DNA of 64,000 bases from Nitrosomonas oligotropha (GTDB lineage Bacteria > Pseudomonadota > Gammaproteobacteria > Burkholderiales > Nitrosomonadaceae): assembly GCF_900106555.1 (NCBI RefSeq), contig NZ_FNOE01000005.1:1-64000 (forward strand), given 5' to 3'. Under the pieces are notes generated by a model. That model was given only the letters and a program-made list of their open reading frames with translations. It was not told the origin of the DNA and ran no database searches. Both the position numbers and the translations under genes were made by a program. The number at the start of each line of letters is the position of its first letter. Position 1 is the stretch's first letter. This document shows, piece after piece, positions 1 through 8,599 of this stretch.

Positions 1-297
1 TAAATTAACCTATTTTTACCCTTAATTTAACCACGCCTCTCAGGCTAGTCGACCTTACCCCTCAAAGTCAAGTCATTTGTCATAAAATCTCCTCCCTTCC
101 TCAAGGGATTTAATCTCCACCCTCTCTCATTTCCCCTTTATCTACAAGGATTAATTGATAATGACCCACTCACTAATGATTTTAGAAAAATTAATTATCG
201 ATTGCAGAATTTGACCTTCCGTTTGTCACAAAAACGATCCTTTAATATATTCCGGGCAGCTTCAAAAAGATATCAAGAATTCTCTTCTTTTTTCTTT
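1..297. other. Left-edge stretch without recognised gene
   Basis: This AT-rich stretch holds no open reading frame of convincing length on either strand. I see no RNA gene, repeat or clear promoter in it. It lies beyond the 3' end of the small membrane protein gene that reads leftwards, so it probably contains the 3' flank of that gene and of whatever lies further left. Confidence 0.5.
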
Positions 298-540
298 TCA
301 TTTCATAGTACTTACAACCGATATATTAACTATGAACATTATAATTCCGAGTATTAGCCAATTTCTTCCTGCTTTCTTTGCAGCCGGATTATCCTTCTTA
401 TAAAAGGTATAACCCATGGCAACCCCGATGACAGGAAAAAGTATAGTACCGATAATAATTGCTATATTTTGCCCGCTTGAAACGACAGGCTTATCATTGT
501 CAGAAATATTTTCGTTTTTTTCATCACTATTTGTTTTCAT
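298..540 (-). CDS. Small membrane protein, two predicted TM helices
   Basis: The product is 80 residues. A polar, acidic N-terminus (about residues 1-22) is followed by a hydrophobic segment (about 25-46), a short basic loop containing YKKDNPAAKKAGR, and a second hydrophobic segment (about 60-77). This suggests a two-helix inner-membrane protein with its basic loop in the cytoplasm. I do not recognise a family. An 8-bp inverted repeat (AATCCATT/AATGGATT at 573-594) lies just upstream of the start and could be a regulatory site. The gene stands alone; the next gene, a flavoprotein, also reads leftwards but begins its 3' end about 170 bp away. Confidence 0.55.
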   Translation of the reverse strand: MKTNSDEKNENISDNDKPVVSSGQNIAIIIGTILFPVIGVAMGYTFYKKDNPAAKKAGRNWLILGIIMFIVNISVVSTMK

Positions 541-708
541 ATTTTCAAGTAAAAAAGCTATGTTATAAATCTAATCCATTGTAAAAAATGGATTTACTAT
601 AAGCATGGAGTCGATTTGTTCAAATTATCTCAACTGCGAAACTGACTCTATATATCCCAATCGATAAGTTATGCACCAGTTATCGGAATAGATATTTGCA
701 ATTATCAA

Positions 709-1974
709 TCAAACCGCCTGACCAGCTGCATACCCCGATGACCAAGCCCATTGAAAATTATATCCGCCCAGTTGACCGGTAACATCAACCACCTCTCCGA
801 TGAAATATAACCCCGATATGTGCCTGGATTCCATTGTTTTGGAAGATAATTCATGCGTATCAACACCGCCCAATGTTACTTCCGCCTTCTTATAGCCGGT
901 TGTTCCACTAGGCACAACTTGCCAATCATGAATTTTATCCGCCACTTGACGTAATTCATTGTCATGAAATTGATTCATTGGTTTTGTCGTGATCAATAGC
1001 TCAGCAAAGTTCACCGCACACCAGATCTGCACAAACCGCTTGGGTAAATAGCACGCTAGCAAATTTGATAGCATCAATGCACTTTGCCTATATTCTAGGA
1101 AAATCTGTTGTGCGTTCTGTTGTGGCAATAAATCGATATGTAGCGGTTTACCTGGTTGCCAATAGGAAGAAATTTGCAGAATAGCCGGACCGCTTAAGCC
1201 CCGGTGAGTAAATAAAACATTTTCACGGAACGAAACACCGGCGCAACTGACTGCGGCATCGACTGATATTCCCGAAATATCTTTAAAGCCTGCAAAATCT
1301 CCAGCGGTAAAAGTCAAACCCACTAAACCAGGACGTAACGATGTCACACGAATGCCAAATTGATCGGCTATTTGATAACCAAATGCACTGGCGCCGATCT
1401 GCGGAATGGACAAGCCACCCGTCGCAATGACCAATGAATCCACAGCAACGATATTGCGTTCGGTTGTGATTAGGAATTTTTTCTTGGCGTATTGTTCGTC
1501 GTTATTGACGGAAACGTGTTCAACTCGTTGTACTTGGGAAGGCATTTGCCACTCCACACCCGCCTTCGCACATTCATGCTGCAACATATCGATAATCTGC
1601 TGCGAGCTATTATCGCAAAACAATTGCCCTGATTTTTTTTCATGATAGCGAATGCCATGTTTTTCAACCAACGCAATAAAATCTTGTGGTGTAAAACGCG
1701 CTAATGCGGAACGGCAAAAATGCGGATTTGCGGAAAGATAGTTTTCCGCAGTGGCATGTCGATTGGTGAAGTTGCACCGGCCACCGCCGGAAATACGGAC
1801 TTTTTCGGCCAGCTTTCGCGCATGATCGAGCAGTATGACGCTACGGCCTCGTTTACCAGCTTCAATCGCACACATCATGCCGGCCGCGCCTGCACCGATG
1901 ATGGCGACATCTTTGGAAATTTTTCTCAAGGCCACTGATACAACAAGCGCATCAATATTCCTTGAATACTGCAA
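709..1974 (-). CDS. BaiN/HI0933-family (YhiN-like) FAD-dependent oxidoreductase
   Basis: The protein carries an N-terminal dinucleotide-binding Rossmann motif (VAIIGAGAAGMMCAIEAGKR, about residues 23-42), the family motif SGGGRCNFTN (about 62-71) that contacts FAD, and the C-terminal segment VTGQLGGYNFQWAWSSG typical of this flavoprotein family. Members are widespread, and for most the substrate is unknown. The start is uncertain: the frame opens with TTG only 5 nt after the DUF2909 stop codon, and there is no ATG before the FAD motif. Alternative GTG or TTG starts lie at about 1935 and 1929. Close spacing to the upstream gene in the same direction suggests co-transcription. Confidence 0.85.
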   Translation of the reverse strand: MQYSRNIDALVVSVALRKISKDVAIIGAGAAGMMCAIEAGKRGRSVILLDHARKLAEKVRISGGGRCNFTNRHATAENYLSANPHFCRSALARFTPQDFIALVEKHGIRYHEKKSGQLFCDNSSQQIIDMLQHECAKAGVEWQMPSQVQRVEHVSVNNDEQYAKKKFLITTERNIVAVDSLVIATGGLSIPQIGASAFGYQIADQFGIRVTSLRPGLVGLTFTAGDFAGFKDISGISVDAAVSCAGVSFRENVLFTHRGLSGPAILQISSYWQPGKPLHIDLLPQQNAQQIFLEYRQSALMLSNLLACYLPKRFVQIWCAVNFAELLITTKPMNQFHDNELRQVADKIHDWQVVPSGTTGYKKAEVTLGGVDTHELSSKTMESRHISGLYFIGEVVDVTGQLGGYNFQWAWSSGYAAGQAV

Positions 1975-1979
1975 TCATC

Positions 1980-2210
1980 TTAATCAGTAACCATATCTAA
2001 GCAATCAGCTGCCATATCTAAACAATCAGTATCCATATTCAATCTGTACCATACCATCATGACAATAAATAAAAAAAGCGACAAACCAATGCGGATGCTC
2101 AAAGATCTCACCATGCGTGTGGAGTTACCTTTATCGTTATACATGTAATATAGTGCAGATCCTAAGCTATATAATATGAGGAGAAATAATACGGCAGCAA
2201 AGATTTTCAA
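1980..2210 (-). CDS. DUF2909-like small twin-transmembrane protein with TTG start
   Basis: The open frame extends back to 2369, but only the last 76 codons look like protein: a TTG at 2210 is preceded at good distance by AGGA and opens the segment LKIFAAVLFLLILYSLGSAL. This resembles the DUF2909 family: one helix, a short loop YYMYNDKGNSTRMVRSL, and a second helix. Such proteins are usually about 70 residues. The C-terminus is odd: the last about 20 residues contain CLDMAADCLDM, encoded by an imperfect 21-bp tandem repeat at about 1990-2035. The upstream part of the frame (MMWLL...) is probably untranslated leader. Function is unknown; it is likely co-transcribed with the flavoprotein gene that follows. 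Confidence 0.65.
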   Translation of the reverse strand: MKIFAAVLFLLILYSLGSALYYMYNDKGNSTRMVRSLSIRIGLSLFLFIVMMVWYRLNMDTDCLDMAADCLDMVTD

Positions 2211-2373
2211 TGGTTTGTTCCTAGAAAAATTAAATTTACCAAAGTTTAGCCGAGTTTCACTGAATGTCCAATGGCTATTTAGCGATAAAACGGCAATAAT
2301 CCATGGCATTCCCAAAGCTATTGTCTGTTTAGACGATACCTGATTTCTTTCATCCAACAACCACATCACAGCA

Positions 2374-3333
2374 ATGCAAAATTCAATCGGGTTGCCGCCC
2401 GCAATTCTATTAATGGGTCCAACTGCCAGTGGTAAGAGCCGGATTGCTTTGGATATCGCGGAAAATTTTCCGGTTGAAATTGTCAGCGTGGATTCCGCTC
2501 AAGTCTATCGTTTCATGGATATAGGAACTGCAAAACCCGATCCAGCGGTGCTGAACAAGATACCACATCATTTAATCAACTTGATCGATCCGGATCAGCA
2601 TTATTCCGCCGCGCAATTCCAACGGGATGCGCTTGGTATGATGCATGACATTACCCAACGTAATAAGATTCCATTATTAGTGGGCGGCACCATGTTGTAT
2701 TTCCGCGCTCTGCAAGAAGGTCTTTCTCCGTTGCCTTCCGCGAATCCAGATCTTCGCCAAAAGCTGGAAAACATGGCGCAGGAACTGGGCTGGCCAGCCA
2801 TGCATCAAAAGCTCGCAGAATTGGATCAGGAAACGGCTGCACGAATCAAGCCCACCGACAGTCAGCGGATTCAGCGCGCGCTGGAAGTATGTCTCCTGAC
2901 TCAACAACCGATGTCCGAAATTCTAAAAGCACCCCGGAAAAGTAATTTTCCTTTTCAGACCATCAACATCGCACTCATACCCAGTGAACGTAGTCAATTA
3001 CACCTACGCATCGCGCATCGTTTTGAAGCGATGCTGAAGCATGGACTCATCGACGAAGTTCAAGCAATTCGCGGTAAGTTTTCTTCACTCGGTACTGAAT
3101 CACCCGCGATGCGTTGCGTCGGTTATCGTCAAACCTGTCTTTACTTGGATAACGAAATCACCAGCACTGAATTGCATGACATGGGCATAGCCGCCACCCG
3201 CCAGTTGGCCAAACGTCAACTCACCTGGCTGCGCGGCATGAAAACCGGTACAGTGCAAGAATTCGATTGTCTGGCAAATAATTTGTCCACGCACGTACAA
3301 CATTTTTTGCAAGCAACGATTGAAAAAAATTGA
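2374..3333 (+). CDS. miaA: tRNA dimethylallyltransferase MiaA
   Basis: MiaA transfers a dimethylallyl group from DMAPP to N6 of A37 in tRNAs that read codons beginning with U. The 319-residue length is normal. The P-loop GPTASGKS is at about residues 15-22, followed by DSAQVYRFMDIGTAKP, which binds tRNA and substrate, then PHHLINLIDP, and a C-terminal RQLAKRQLTWLRG segment. All are family hallmarks. The gene is divergent from the DUF2909 gene. It is followed by an imperfect inverted repeat of about 88 bp that may act as a transcript end. Confidence 0.96.
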   Translation: MQNSIGLPPAILLMGPTASGKSRIALDIAENFPVEIVSVDSAQVYRFMDIGTAKPDPAVLNKIPHHLINLIDPDQHYSAAQFQRDALGMMHDITQRNKIPLLVGGTMLYFRALQEGLSPLPSANPDLRQKLENMAQELGWPAMHQKLAELDQETAARIKPTDSQRIQRALEVCLLTQQPMSEILKAPRKSNFPFQTINIALIPSERSQLHLRIAHRFEAMLKHGLIDEVQAIRGKFSSLGTESPAMRCVGYRQTCLYLDNEITSTELHDMGIAATRQLAKRQLTWLRGMKTGTVQEFDCLANNLSTHVQHFLQATIEKN

Positions 3334-3424
3334 TGTAGTATGGGAAAACGCTTGTTCTCGATACATTTTGCATAAACTGGCTTGTCTAGCTGCGGCTTGT
3401 AGCGTTATGATTCCATACTACGGC
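3334..3424. repeat. Long imperfect inverted repeat downstream of miaA
   Basis: The left arm (GTAGTATGGGAAAACGCT, from 3336) pairs with the complement of the right arm (AGCGTTATGATTCCATACTAC, about 3402-3422) with small bulges. The about 45 nt in between contains GGCTTGT twice. It could fold as an mRNA 3' hairpin of miaA or be a miniature mobile-element relic. There is no T-tract, so a simple intrinsic terminator is unlikely. Confidence 0.5.
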
Positions 3425-3532
3425 AAGGGATTAATATCATAATTCACTAAAAATAGCATGACATAACGCTTTCGTCGTATTTAACAATACTCGAATTTAA
3501 TTTCAGGAAATCATCGATAGGATAGAAACATT

Positions 3533-3871
3533 ATGCAAACGCGTATTCATTTATTCACTTTAATCATACTCTTGATGAGTATGATTATATTGACCGGCTG
3601 TGAAAACTATGCCGAGAAAACACACGAATCTTGGATCACACCACCATCCGGTCCGGTTTATGACGACTCGACCATTTTCGCGCGTATTACACAGGCGATA
3701 CAATCGGATCCTGTATTGCAAGGCGCCAATATCGATATCAAAGTACAAGACGGCAATGTCGCCTTGAAAGGCGCTGTCAGTAACGAAGATCAGATGACGC
3801 GCATCAACATGCACGCCTGGATCGTGGACGGTGTGAAAAAAGTCGACAACCAAGTGACTATCAGGAAGTAA
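3533..3871 (+). CDS. BON-domain lipoprotein
   Basis: The 112-residue product begins with a lipoprotein signal peptide (hydrophobic stretch ending LTGC, Cys at about residue 23), so it is likely lipidated and outer-membrane or periplasmic. The remainder contains one BON domain (about 48-110) with the typical pattern SDPVLQGANIDIKVQDGNVA and GVKKVDNQV. BON domains bind phospholipid or other envelope components, as in OsmY-like stress proteins. Its own transcript appears to end at the strong hairpin at 3884-3910. The exact role is unknown. Confidence 0.85.
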   Translation: MQTRIHLFTLIILLMSMIILTGCENYAEKTHESWITPPSGPVYDDSTIFARITQAIQSDPVLQGANIDIKVQDGNVALKGAVSNEDQMTRINMHAWIVDGVKKVDNQVTIRK

Positions 3872-3883
3872 GCACCCATCAAT

Positions 3884-3910
3884 AAAAAATCCCCTGAACG
3901 GGGATTTTTT
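3884..3910. terminator. Bidirectional intrinsic terminator
   Basis: The sequence AAAAAATCCCC-tgaac-GGGGATTTTTT has a perfect stem with A/T runs on both sides. It can end both the BON lipoprotein transcript (plus strand) and the dapD transcript (minus strand), which converge here. Confidence 0.9.
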
Positions 3911-3939
3911 ATTACGCCCTATTGAAATATCTAATTAAA

Positions 3940-4764
3940 TCAGATACCGCGCAACAACTCGTTGATACCCGTTTTTGACCGGGTCTTGGCATCCACCTGT
4001 TTGACGATCACTGCGCAATACAAGCTGTATTTTCCATTCTCAGCAGGTAAATTGCCCGAGACGACAACCGATCCTGGCGGAATACGGCCATAGCTGACTT
4101 CACCGGTTTCGCGGTTATAAATTTTTGTGCTTTGGCCAATGTAAACACCCATCGAAATCACCGAATTTTCACCGACAATAACGCCTTCCACAACTTCCGA
4201 ACGAGCGCCGATAAAACAATTGTCCTCGATGATCGTCGGATTCGCCTGCACCGGCTCCAATACACCGCCGATACCGACACCGCCAGACAAATGCACATTC
4301 TTACCGATTTGCGCACACGAACCGACCGTAGCCCAGGTATCGACCATCGTGCCTTCATCGACATACGCGCCGATATTGACATACGACGGCATCAATACAA
4401 CGTTGTTGGCGATGAATGAGCCTTTACGCACGGCGGCGGGCGGCACGACACGGAAACCGCCATCACGGAAATCCCGCGAGCTGTAATCCGCGAATTTCGA
4501 TGGTACTTTGTCAAAATAATTGGAAAAACCGCCTTTGATAAAGTTATTGTCCTCGATGCGAAACGACAACAACACTGCTTTCTTCAACCACTGGTGCGTT
4601 ACCCATTCGCCATTGATTTTCTCAGCCACGCGTAATTTACCGCCATCCAGCATCGCAAGAACTTGAGTAACCGACTCTTTCAATTTGGCATCGACATTAC
4701 GCGGGGTAATCTCCGCACGGCGATCAAAAGCTTCTTCGATGGTGGCTTGCAATTCATTTGTCAT
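3940..4764 (-). CDS. dapD: 2,3,4,5-tetrahydropyridine-2,6-dicarboxylate N-succinyltransferase DapD
   Basis: DapD adds a succinyl group from succinyl-CoA to tetrahydrodipicolinate in lysine and diaminopimelate synthesis. The 274-residue length is typical. The C-terminal half shows the left-handed parallel beta-helix hexapeptide pattern ([20 protein letters not shown], then [20 protein letters not shown] and further repeats). The N-terminal helical domain is also present. It lies downstream of dapC in the same direction with a 38-bp gap, and the two products act in succession, so they are probably one operon. Confidence 0.97.
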   Translation of the reverse strand: MTNELQATIEEAFDRRAEITPRNVDAKLKESVTQVLAMLDGGKLRVAEKINGEWVTHQWLKKAVLLSFRIEDNNFIKGGFSNYFDKVPSKFADYSSRDFRDGGFRVVPPAAVRKGSFIANNVVLMPSYVNIGAYVDEGTMVDTWATVGSCAQIGKNVHLSGGVGIGGVLEPVQANPTIIEDNCFIGARSEVVEGVIVGENSVISMGVYIGQSTKIYNRETGEVSYGRIPPGSVVVSGNLPAENGKYSLYCAVIVKQVDAKTRSKTGINELLRGI

Positions 4765-4802
4765 TTAATTTTTCCTGTAATTTAATTCTCAACTTTGTCG
4801 AA

Positions 4803-5999
4803 TCATAGTATTTGCAGCAAACGCTTAATTCTGTTCATGGCTTCAATGCACTCTTCCAGGGATGTAACCAGTGCAATGCGCACAAAATCTTTTCCCGGAT
4901 TTGCACCATGCGCGTCACGCGCCAGAAAACTGCCCGGCAGCACCGTCACATTATAATCTTGATACAACCGTTTGGTGAATTCGGTATCGCTGATGGGGGT
5001 TTTAATCCACAAATAAAAGCTTGCATCCGGCATCTGTACAGTGGTTGCATCCGACAATATTGCGACAGCGCTGGAAAATTTCTGCGCATACAAACGGCGG
5101 TTTTCTATGACATGCGCCTCATCACCCCAAGCTGCGGCACTGGCCGCTTGCGCCGCCGGATTCATCGCGGAACCATGATACGTGCGGTACAACAGAAATT
5201 TCTCCAATAATTGCGCATTCCCGGCCACGAAACCGGAACGCAACCCCGGCACATTCGAGCGTTTTGATAGACTATTAAACACCACCAGACGGGGAAAACC
5301 GGTTCTCCCCAATTGTTGGGCCGCATCCAGTGCACCGAGGGGCGGATTCTTTTCATCGATATAAATCTCCGAATAGCATTCGTCCGAAGCCACCACAAAA
5401 CCGTACCGGTCCGACAACGCGAACAACGCACGCCAATCGTCCAGCGTCATCACGCTACCGGTCGGATTGTTGGGTGAACAGACATAAATCAATTGCGTGC
5501 GCGACCATACCGTCTCCGGTAACTGACCGTAATCCAGCTTGAAATGGTTTTCCGGCAAGGTGTTAATAAAATGCGGTTCAGCGCCCGCCAGAAACGCAGC
5601 GCCCTCGTAAATCTGATAAAACGGATTAGGGCAAACCACCGCCGGTTGTTTGGCGTTGCAGCTATCGATCACGGTTTGCGCAAAAGAAAATAGCGCCTCG
5701 CGACTGCCGTTGACCGGAATAACCTCAGTCTCCGGATCGATCCCTGCAAGGTTATAACGCCGCTTGGCCCATCCCGCGATACTATTGCGCAGCGCCGGTA
5801 TCCCCAATGTCGTCGGATAAGTCGACAAACCATCCAGATTATCCGTCAGCGCCTGACGGATAAACCCAGGCGTGGCATGTTTCGGTTCGCCGATTTGCAG
5901 CTCAATGGGTTTTAGTGCCGCATTACGTGTCACGCCGTCAAATAGTTGCCGCAGTTTCTGGAAGGGATAAGGTTGCAGTTGATTCAGATTTGGATTCAT
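4803..5999 (-). CDS. dapC: Succinyldiaminopimelate transaminase DapC
   Basis: This PLP-dependent fold-type I aminotransferase (398 residues) converts N-succinyl-2-amino-6-ketopimelate to N-succinyl-LL-diaminopimelate with glutamate. Visible motifs are PNPFYQIYEGAA, CSPNNPTGSVM (PLP-contacting Asn) and the Schiff-base lysine in SLSKRSNVPGLRSGF. Assignment to DapC rather than another class I aminotransferase rests on the adjacent dapD gene and on the N-terminal signature (NLNQLQPYPFQKLRQL) that I associate with betaproteobacterial DapC. It is the first gene of a probable dapC-dapD operon. Confidence 0.92.
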   Translation of the reverse strand: MNPNLNQLQPYPFQKLRQLFDGVTRNAALKPIELQIGEPKHATPGFIRQALTDNLDGLSTYPTTLGIPALRNSIAGWAKRRYNLAGIDPETEVIPVNGSREALFSFAQTVIDSCNAKQPAVVCPNPFYQIYEGAAFLAGAEPHFINTLPENHFKLDYGQLPETVWSRTQLIYVCSPNNPTGSVMTLDDWRALFALSDRYGFVVASDECYSEIYIDEKNPPLGALDAAQQLGRTGFPRLVVFNSLSKRSNVPGLRSGFVAGNAQLLEKFLLYRTYHGSAMNPAAQAASAAAWGDEAHVIENRRLYAQKFSSAVAILSDATTVQMPDASFYLWIKTPISDTEFTKRLYQDYNVTVLPGSFLARDAHGANPGKDFVRIALVTSLEECIEAMNRIKRLLQIL

Positions 6000-6153
6000 A
6001 CGCTATTGGATGCAGTGCTTAGTTATGTGCATTTACACCGCTCATCCAGAAAGATTAGATTAGTTGTGATGCACGGATTATAAAGCGGGTGAGAGAGAAT
6101 GACCAACTTGTGCAGCATAAAAACCCGCAATCCATTCCATTGTCCTATCGAAC

Positions 6154-6852
6154 TCACCGATCAATGACTTCGATTTCCGCAACAACCGATCTGAGACCTA
6201 ATCCGTAGGCATTTCCGTATGATCTGCGATCGCTGTAATGTACTTTCACCAATGCAGCATTTTTTAACGCATTGATCGCAAAATCATACAGGTCGTGATC
6301 ATCAATCATTAAATGATGAAAGTTACTACCGCCGCGGCCAATCTGCAGCGTCATATAATAAATTCTGCTCACGTTCTTGTTTCTGGTTAAATTGGTAATT
6401 CTACCGACCTTGACTCCACTTGATACCTCAGGATCGGAAGTATGGATATTGCCGATAAAATGTTTCTGCTCCCATGAAAAATCCTGATCGACTGGGTAAA
6501 TTTCCAGTAATTCATTAGGTTGTGCACAAGATAACAAATCATTGCTTTTTGGAAATTTAAACTCAACGACCACATTCTTACCGATAAAACTTTCAATTTC
6601 CTCATACCGGTTTTTTTCAAAACAGAATTGCCACAAATGCGCTGAACCAATATTCGAGAAACTCTCATGCCCCAGCGAAATTTCTCCTACGTAAACCTTA
6701 TTAATACTACGTTCTTGGCGCACATTGCTTAGTTGACCATAGACATAGCCTTCAGCAGCCATAAGTAAAGGTCCGGCGAAACCCGGCAGCGGTAACGATG
6801 CAACCATCAGCAAAAGCATGAATACAACACCTTTGTATTTCATTGATTTCAT
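6154..6852 (-). CDS. Secreted protein of unknown function with two repeated domains
   Basis: The 232-residue product has a signal peptide (basic start, hydrophobic 9-22, likely cleavage after PGFAG at about 27). The mature part consists of two similar units of about 83 residues (39-121 and 149-231): YGQLSNVRQERSINKVYV matches VGRITNLTRNKNVSRIYY, and both units end in a short beta-like segment (LLEIYPV; VAEIEVI). This points to an internal duplication. Two cysteines in the first unit (about 77 and 109) could form a disulfide; the second unit lacks them. The ribosome binding site CGGAGAGA is good. I do not recognise a family. Confidence 0.7.
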   Translation of the reverse strand: MKSMKYKGVVFMLLLMVASLPLPGFAGPLLMAAEGYVYGQLSNVRQERSINKVYVGEISLGHESFSNIGSAHLWQFCFEKNRYEEIESFIGKNVVVEFKFPKSNDLLSCAQPNELLEIYPVDQDFSWEQKHFIGNIHTSDPEVSSGVKVGRITNLTRNKNVSRIYYMTLQIGRGGSNFHHLMIDDHDLYDFAINALKNAALVKVHYSDRRSYGNAYGLGLRSVVAEIEVIDR

Positions 6853-7081
6853 GATTAGTCTCTCCGTATTGTTATTTAATGAGTGTGTATGGAAAGATGG
6901 TCAGTTGATCGAAGGAAAAGAAATGCAGCATGAACGAAAGTTCATTTTCCCGGCAATCCCGGCGCACTCAATTGGTAAGACCGCGCACATAGCAGTGCGT
7001 CAAATTGAACGTCGTTGTGGTACCACACGACACACATAGTCCCGCTGCGGCTCGGTCGGCAAACATAATTTCAGTCTCATT
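6853..7081. other. Intergenic stretch with small palindromes
   Basis: No convincing gene is present. It includes the upstream region of the secreted duplicated-domain gene and an imperfect palindrome centred on TGTGGTACCACA (about 7014-7025) with flanking GTCG/CGAC. Short open frames here have no ribosome binding site and no protein-like composition. Confidence 0.45.
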
Positions 7082-7287
7082 TTTTGGACGTTCATCTACT
7101 GATGAATCCCTGCACAGCGCTGTGGTAAAAATCACATACATCGGGAGGCAATTATTGGATACTGCAATGGCTAGAATGCAGAAACGAATCTCCCTCCTTT
7201 CTCTTCTGCTCAGCGCTTCAACTTACGCCGATAAAGTTGAAGATATTTCCCGGTCAAATGGATTTAATTGTCCATTTGACTTTTTTA
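7082..7287 (+). ncRNA. Candidate structured small RNA ending in an intrinsic terminator
   Basis: A series of inverted repeats occurs in a gap that has no convincing coding sequence: GGA(cg)TTCATC/GATGAATCC (7086-7109), CACAGCGCTGTG (7113-7124), GGGAG/CTCCC (7143-7147 with 7190-7194) enclosing CTGCA/TGCAG (7162-7181), CTTCAACTT/AAGTTGAAG (7216-7242), and finally GTCAAATGGA/TCCATTTGAC followed by TTTTTT. The last is a textbook plus-strand terminator with no recognised plus-strand gene before it. The 5' end is not defined. An open frame covers the region (a possible TTG start at about 7155), but its codons do not look conserved and it reads through the terminator. Confidence 0.4.
7253..7287 (+). 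terminator. Intrinsic terminator, plus strand
   Basis: A 10-bp perfect stem (GTCAAATGGA/TCCATTTGAC) with an 8-nt loop is followed directly by six T residues. The opposite strand has no T-tract after the stem, so the terminator serves plus-strand transcription. Confidence 0.8.
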
Positions 7288-7373
7288 TTGAAATTCCATC
7301 CCTTACAAGCCCGGATCAGCGGGCAGCCACGAATCCAGGTTGCAATAGCTTGTTTTATGGTTAGAGAAGAAAG

Positions 7374-7709
7374 TTAATTCATATTCGTGCGTTTGGGTTG
7401 GAAGCACTGATAAACAGCAAAACTGCGTCTGCCGTCGCCAATTTCCGAAATGGGGATGATCGTATCGCCTCCCATCAAAGCCGCTTCGTTGCGTGCGAGA
7501 TCGGCCAATTCTTCGGCCACCTTGTCTGCATCGCGGCTGAATATGACACGACTGACAACTTTTGCATTCACTTTGCCCAGCCGTTTGCACGGCTCGATCG
7601 CTTTAGCCGATTGCACCAAGCGCACACCTTCGCCTTGCGGTGTGACTTGCACCCATGCGCAGGAAGACAGTATTAAAATGCTACCAATAGCAGTAAAGAT
7701 TATTTTCAT
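7374..7709 (-). CDS. DUF4156-like lipoprotein
   Basis: The 111-residue product starts with a lipoprotein signal peptide (hydrophobic stretch ending LILSSC, Cys at about residue 17), so it should be anchored in the outer or inner membrane facing the periplasm. The mature part matches the pattern I associate with DUF4156: WVQVTPQGEGVRLV, a conserved Cys (EPCKRLG), an ARNEAALMGGDTIIP helix/turn and a second Cys near the end. The paired cysteines probably form a disulfide. A good Shine-Dalgarno (AGGAGC) precedes the ATG. Function is unknown. Confidence 0.75.
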   Translation of the reverse strand: MKIIFTAIGSILILSSCAWVQVTPQGEGVRLVQSAKAIEPCKRLGKVNAKVVSRVIFSRDADKVAEELADLARNEAALMGGDTIIPISEIGDGRRSFAVYQCFQPKRTNMN

Positions 7710-7819
7710 GGGATAGCTCCTGTATGAGGCAATAAGATTTGAGCAGATGGCTGCTCTTTCGCTTTGAATTATTATCCTTCATTAGCTGCAAATAGTCTTG
7801 GACATACAGCCACAATACA

Positions 7820-8599
7820 TCATTCCAGAATTTCAATACGCTGACGCGTTGTTCCCCGTTCGCCCAGGCGAATGATGCCGATAATCAGTGATCCGTAAAA
7901 ACCCGGATGGGAAATCACGTTTGAGAACAATGCCATCATGCCATCTTTTTCAACGATAGCCTGCTTACGCTGCACTTCGGACAAAGGCGATAGTTTTTCC
8001 GCGAATGACCAGGCCGCATCGCGCGCTTTTTCCATGCTGAAGTTGATGATGGCGGTTTCGACACTACCGAGAAAGCGATTGAGCAACCCCAGAATAGGCC
8101 ATATTTCCGCCAGCTCACTTTGCACACCGCCAACCAAACCCGCCAATACTTGGTTGATTTTCTCAAAATCCCCTTTGAGGTTTTGCAATTCTCCCGGCGG
8201 TACGGTTTCCGCCGCAGCGATTCCCAGATCCAGATTGATATGCGCATTCATGCCGAGCAGCAAGTGCTGTAACACAATCGGCCACCAATGTTGCGTCGCA
8301 TCAAATGCGCGCACCCAGGATTTTGTCGGTGTTTGTCCGGTCTGGTATAGATAGCATGCATGAATGTAGCGGTTGGCGAAGATCACGTCGAGACGTTCCA
8401 TGCGCGGACCGTCGTCAAAGTAGTTTTCTGCAATACCATGCTTCACTTGAATCGTGACCTTACGGTATAGAGCGGCAAAGTAGCCCATGCGGGAATCATT
8501 TTGTTTTGACCACTCAACGATGGCAGTGAGCTGCACGATCACTTCATCGATTGTAGTCGCGGGGGTCGCTATTGCGGAAGGAAAGCTGGTATCTGCCAT
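7820..8599 (-). CDS. DUF5995-family protein
   Basis: The open frame reaches back to 8761, but the ATG at 8599 (MADTSFPSAIATP) has AGGAG at ideal distance and gives a 259-residue protein. The centre contains WWPIVLQHLLLGMNAHINLD, the His/Asn-rich signature of DUF5995, a helical family of unknown function with possible metal ligands. Predominantly helical character fits. There are no signal peptide or membrane segments. It stands alone, divergent from mdh. Confidence 0.8.
   Translation of the reverse strand: MADTSFPSAIATPATTIDEVIVQLTAIVEWSKQNDSRMGYFAALYRKVTIQVKHGIAENYFDDGPRMERLDVIFANRYIHACYLYQTGQTPTKSWVRAFDATQHWWPIVLQHLLLGMNAHINLDLGIAAAETVPPGELQNLKGDFEKINQVLAGLVGGVQSELAEIWPILGLLNRFLGSVETAIINFSMEKARDAAWSFAEKLSPLSEVQRKQAIVEKDGMMALFSNVISHPGFYGSLIIGIIRLGERGTTRQRIEILE

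Noticed and set aside
6818-7039. 73-codon plus-strand frame overlapping the start of the secreted protein gene
   Set aside because: It lies opposite a good gene start and its own ribosome binding site; composition is not protein-like.
7005-7364. 119-codon plus-strand frame between two minus-strand genes
   Set aside because: No ribosome binding site at its start, no recognisable domain, and it reads through a strong intrinsic terminator at 7253-7287; a structured RNA explains the region better.
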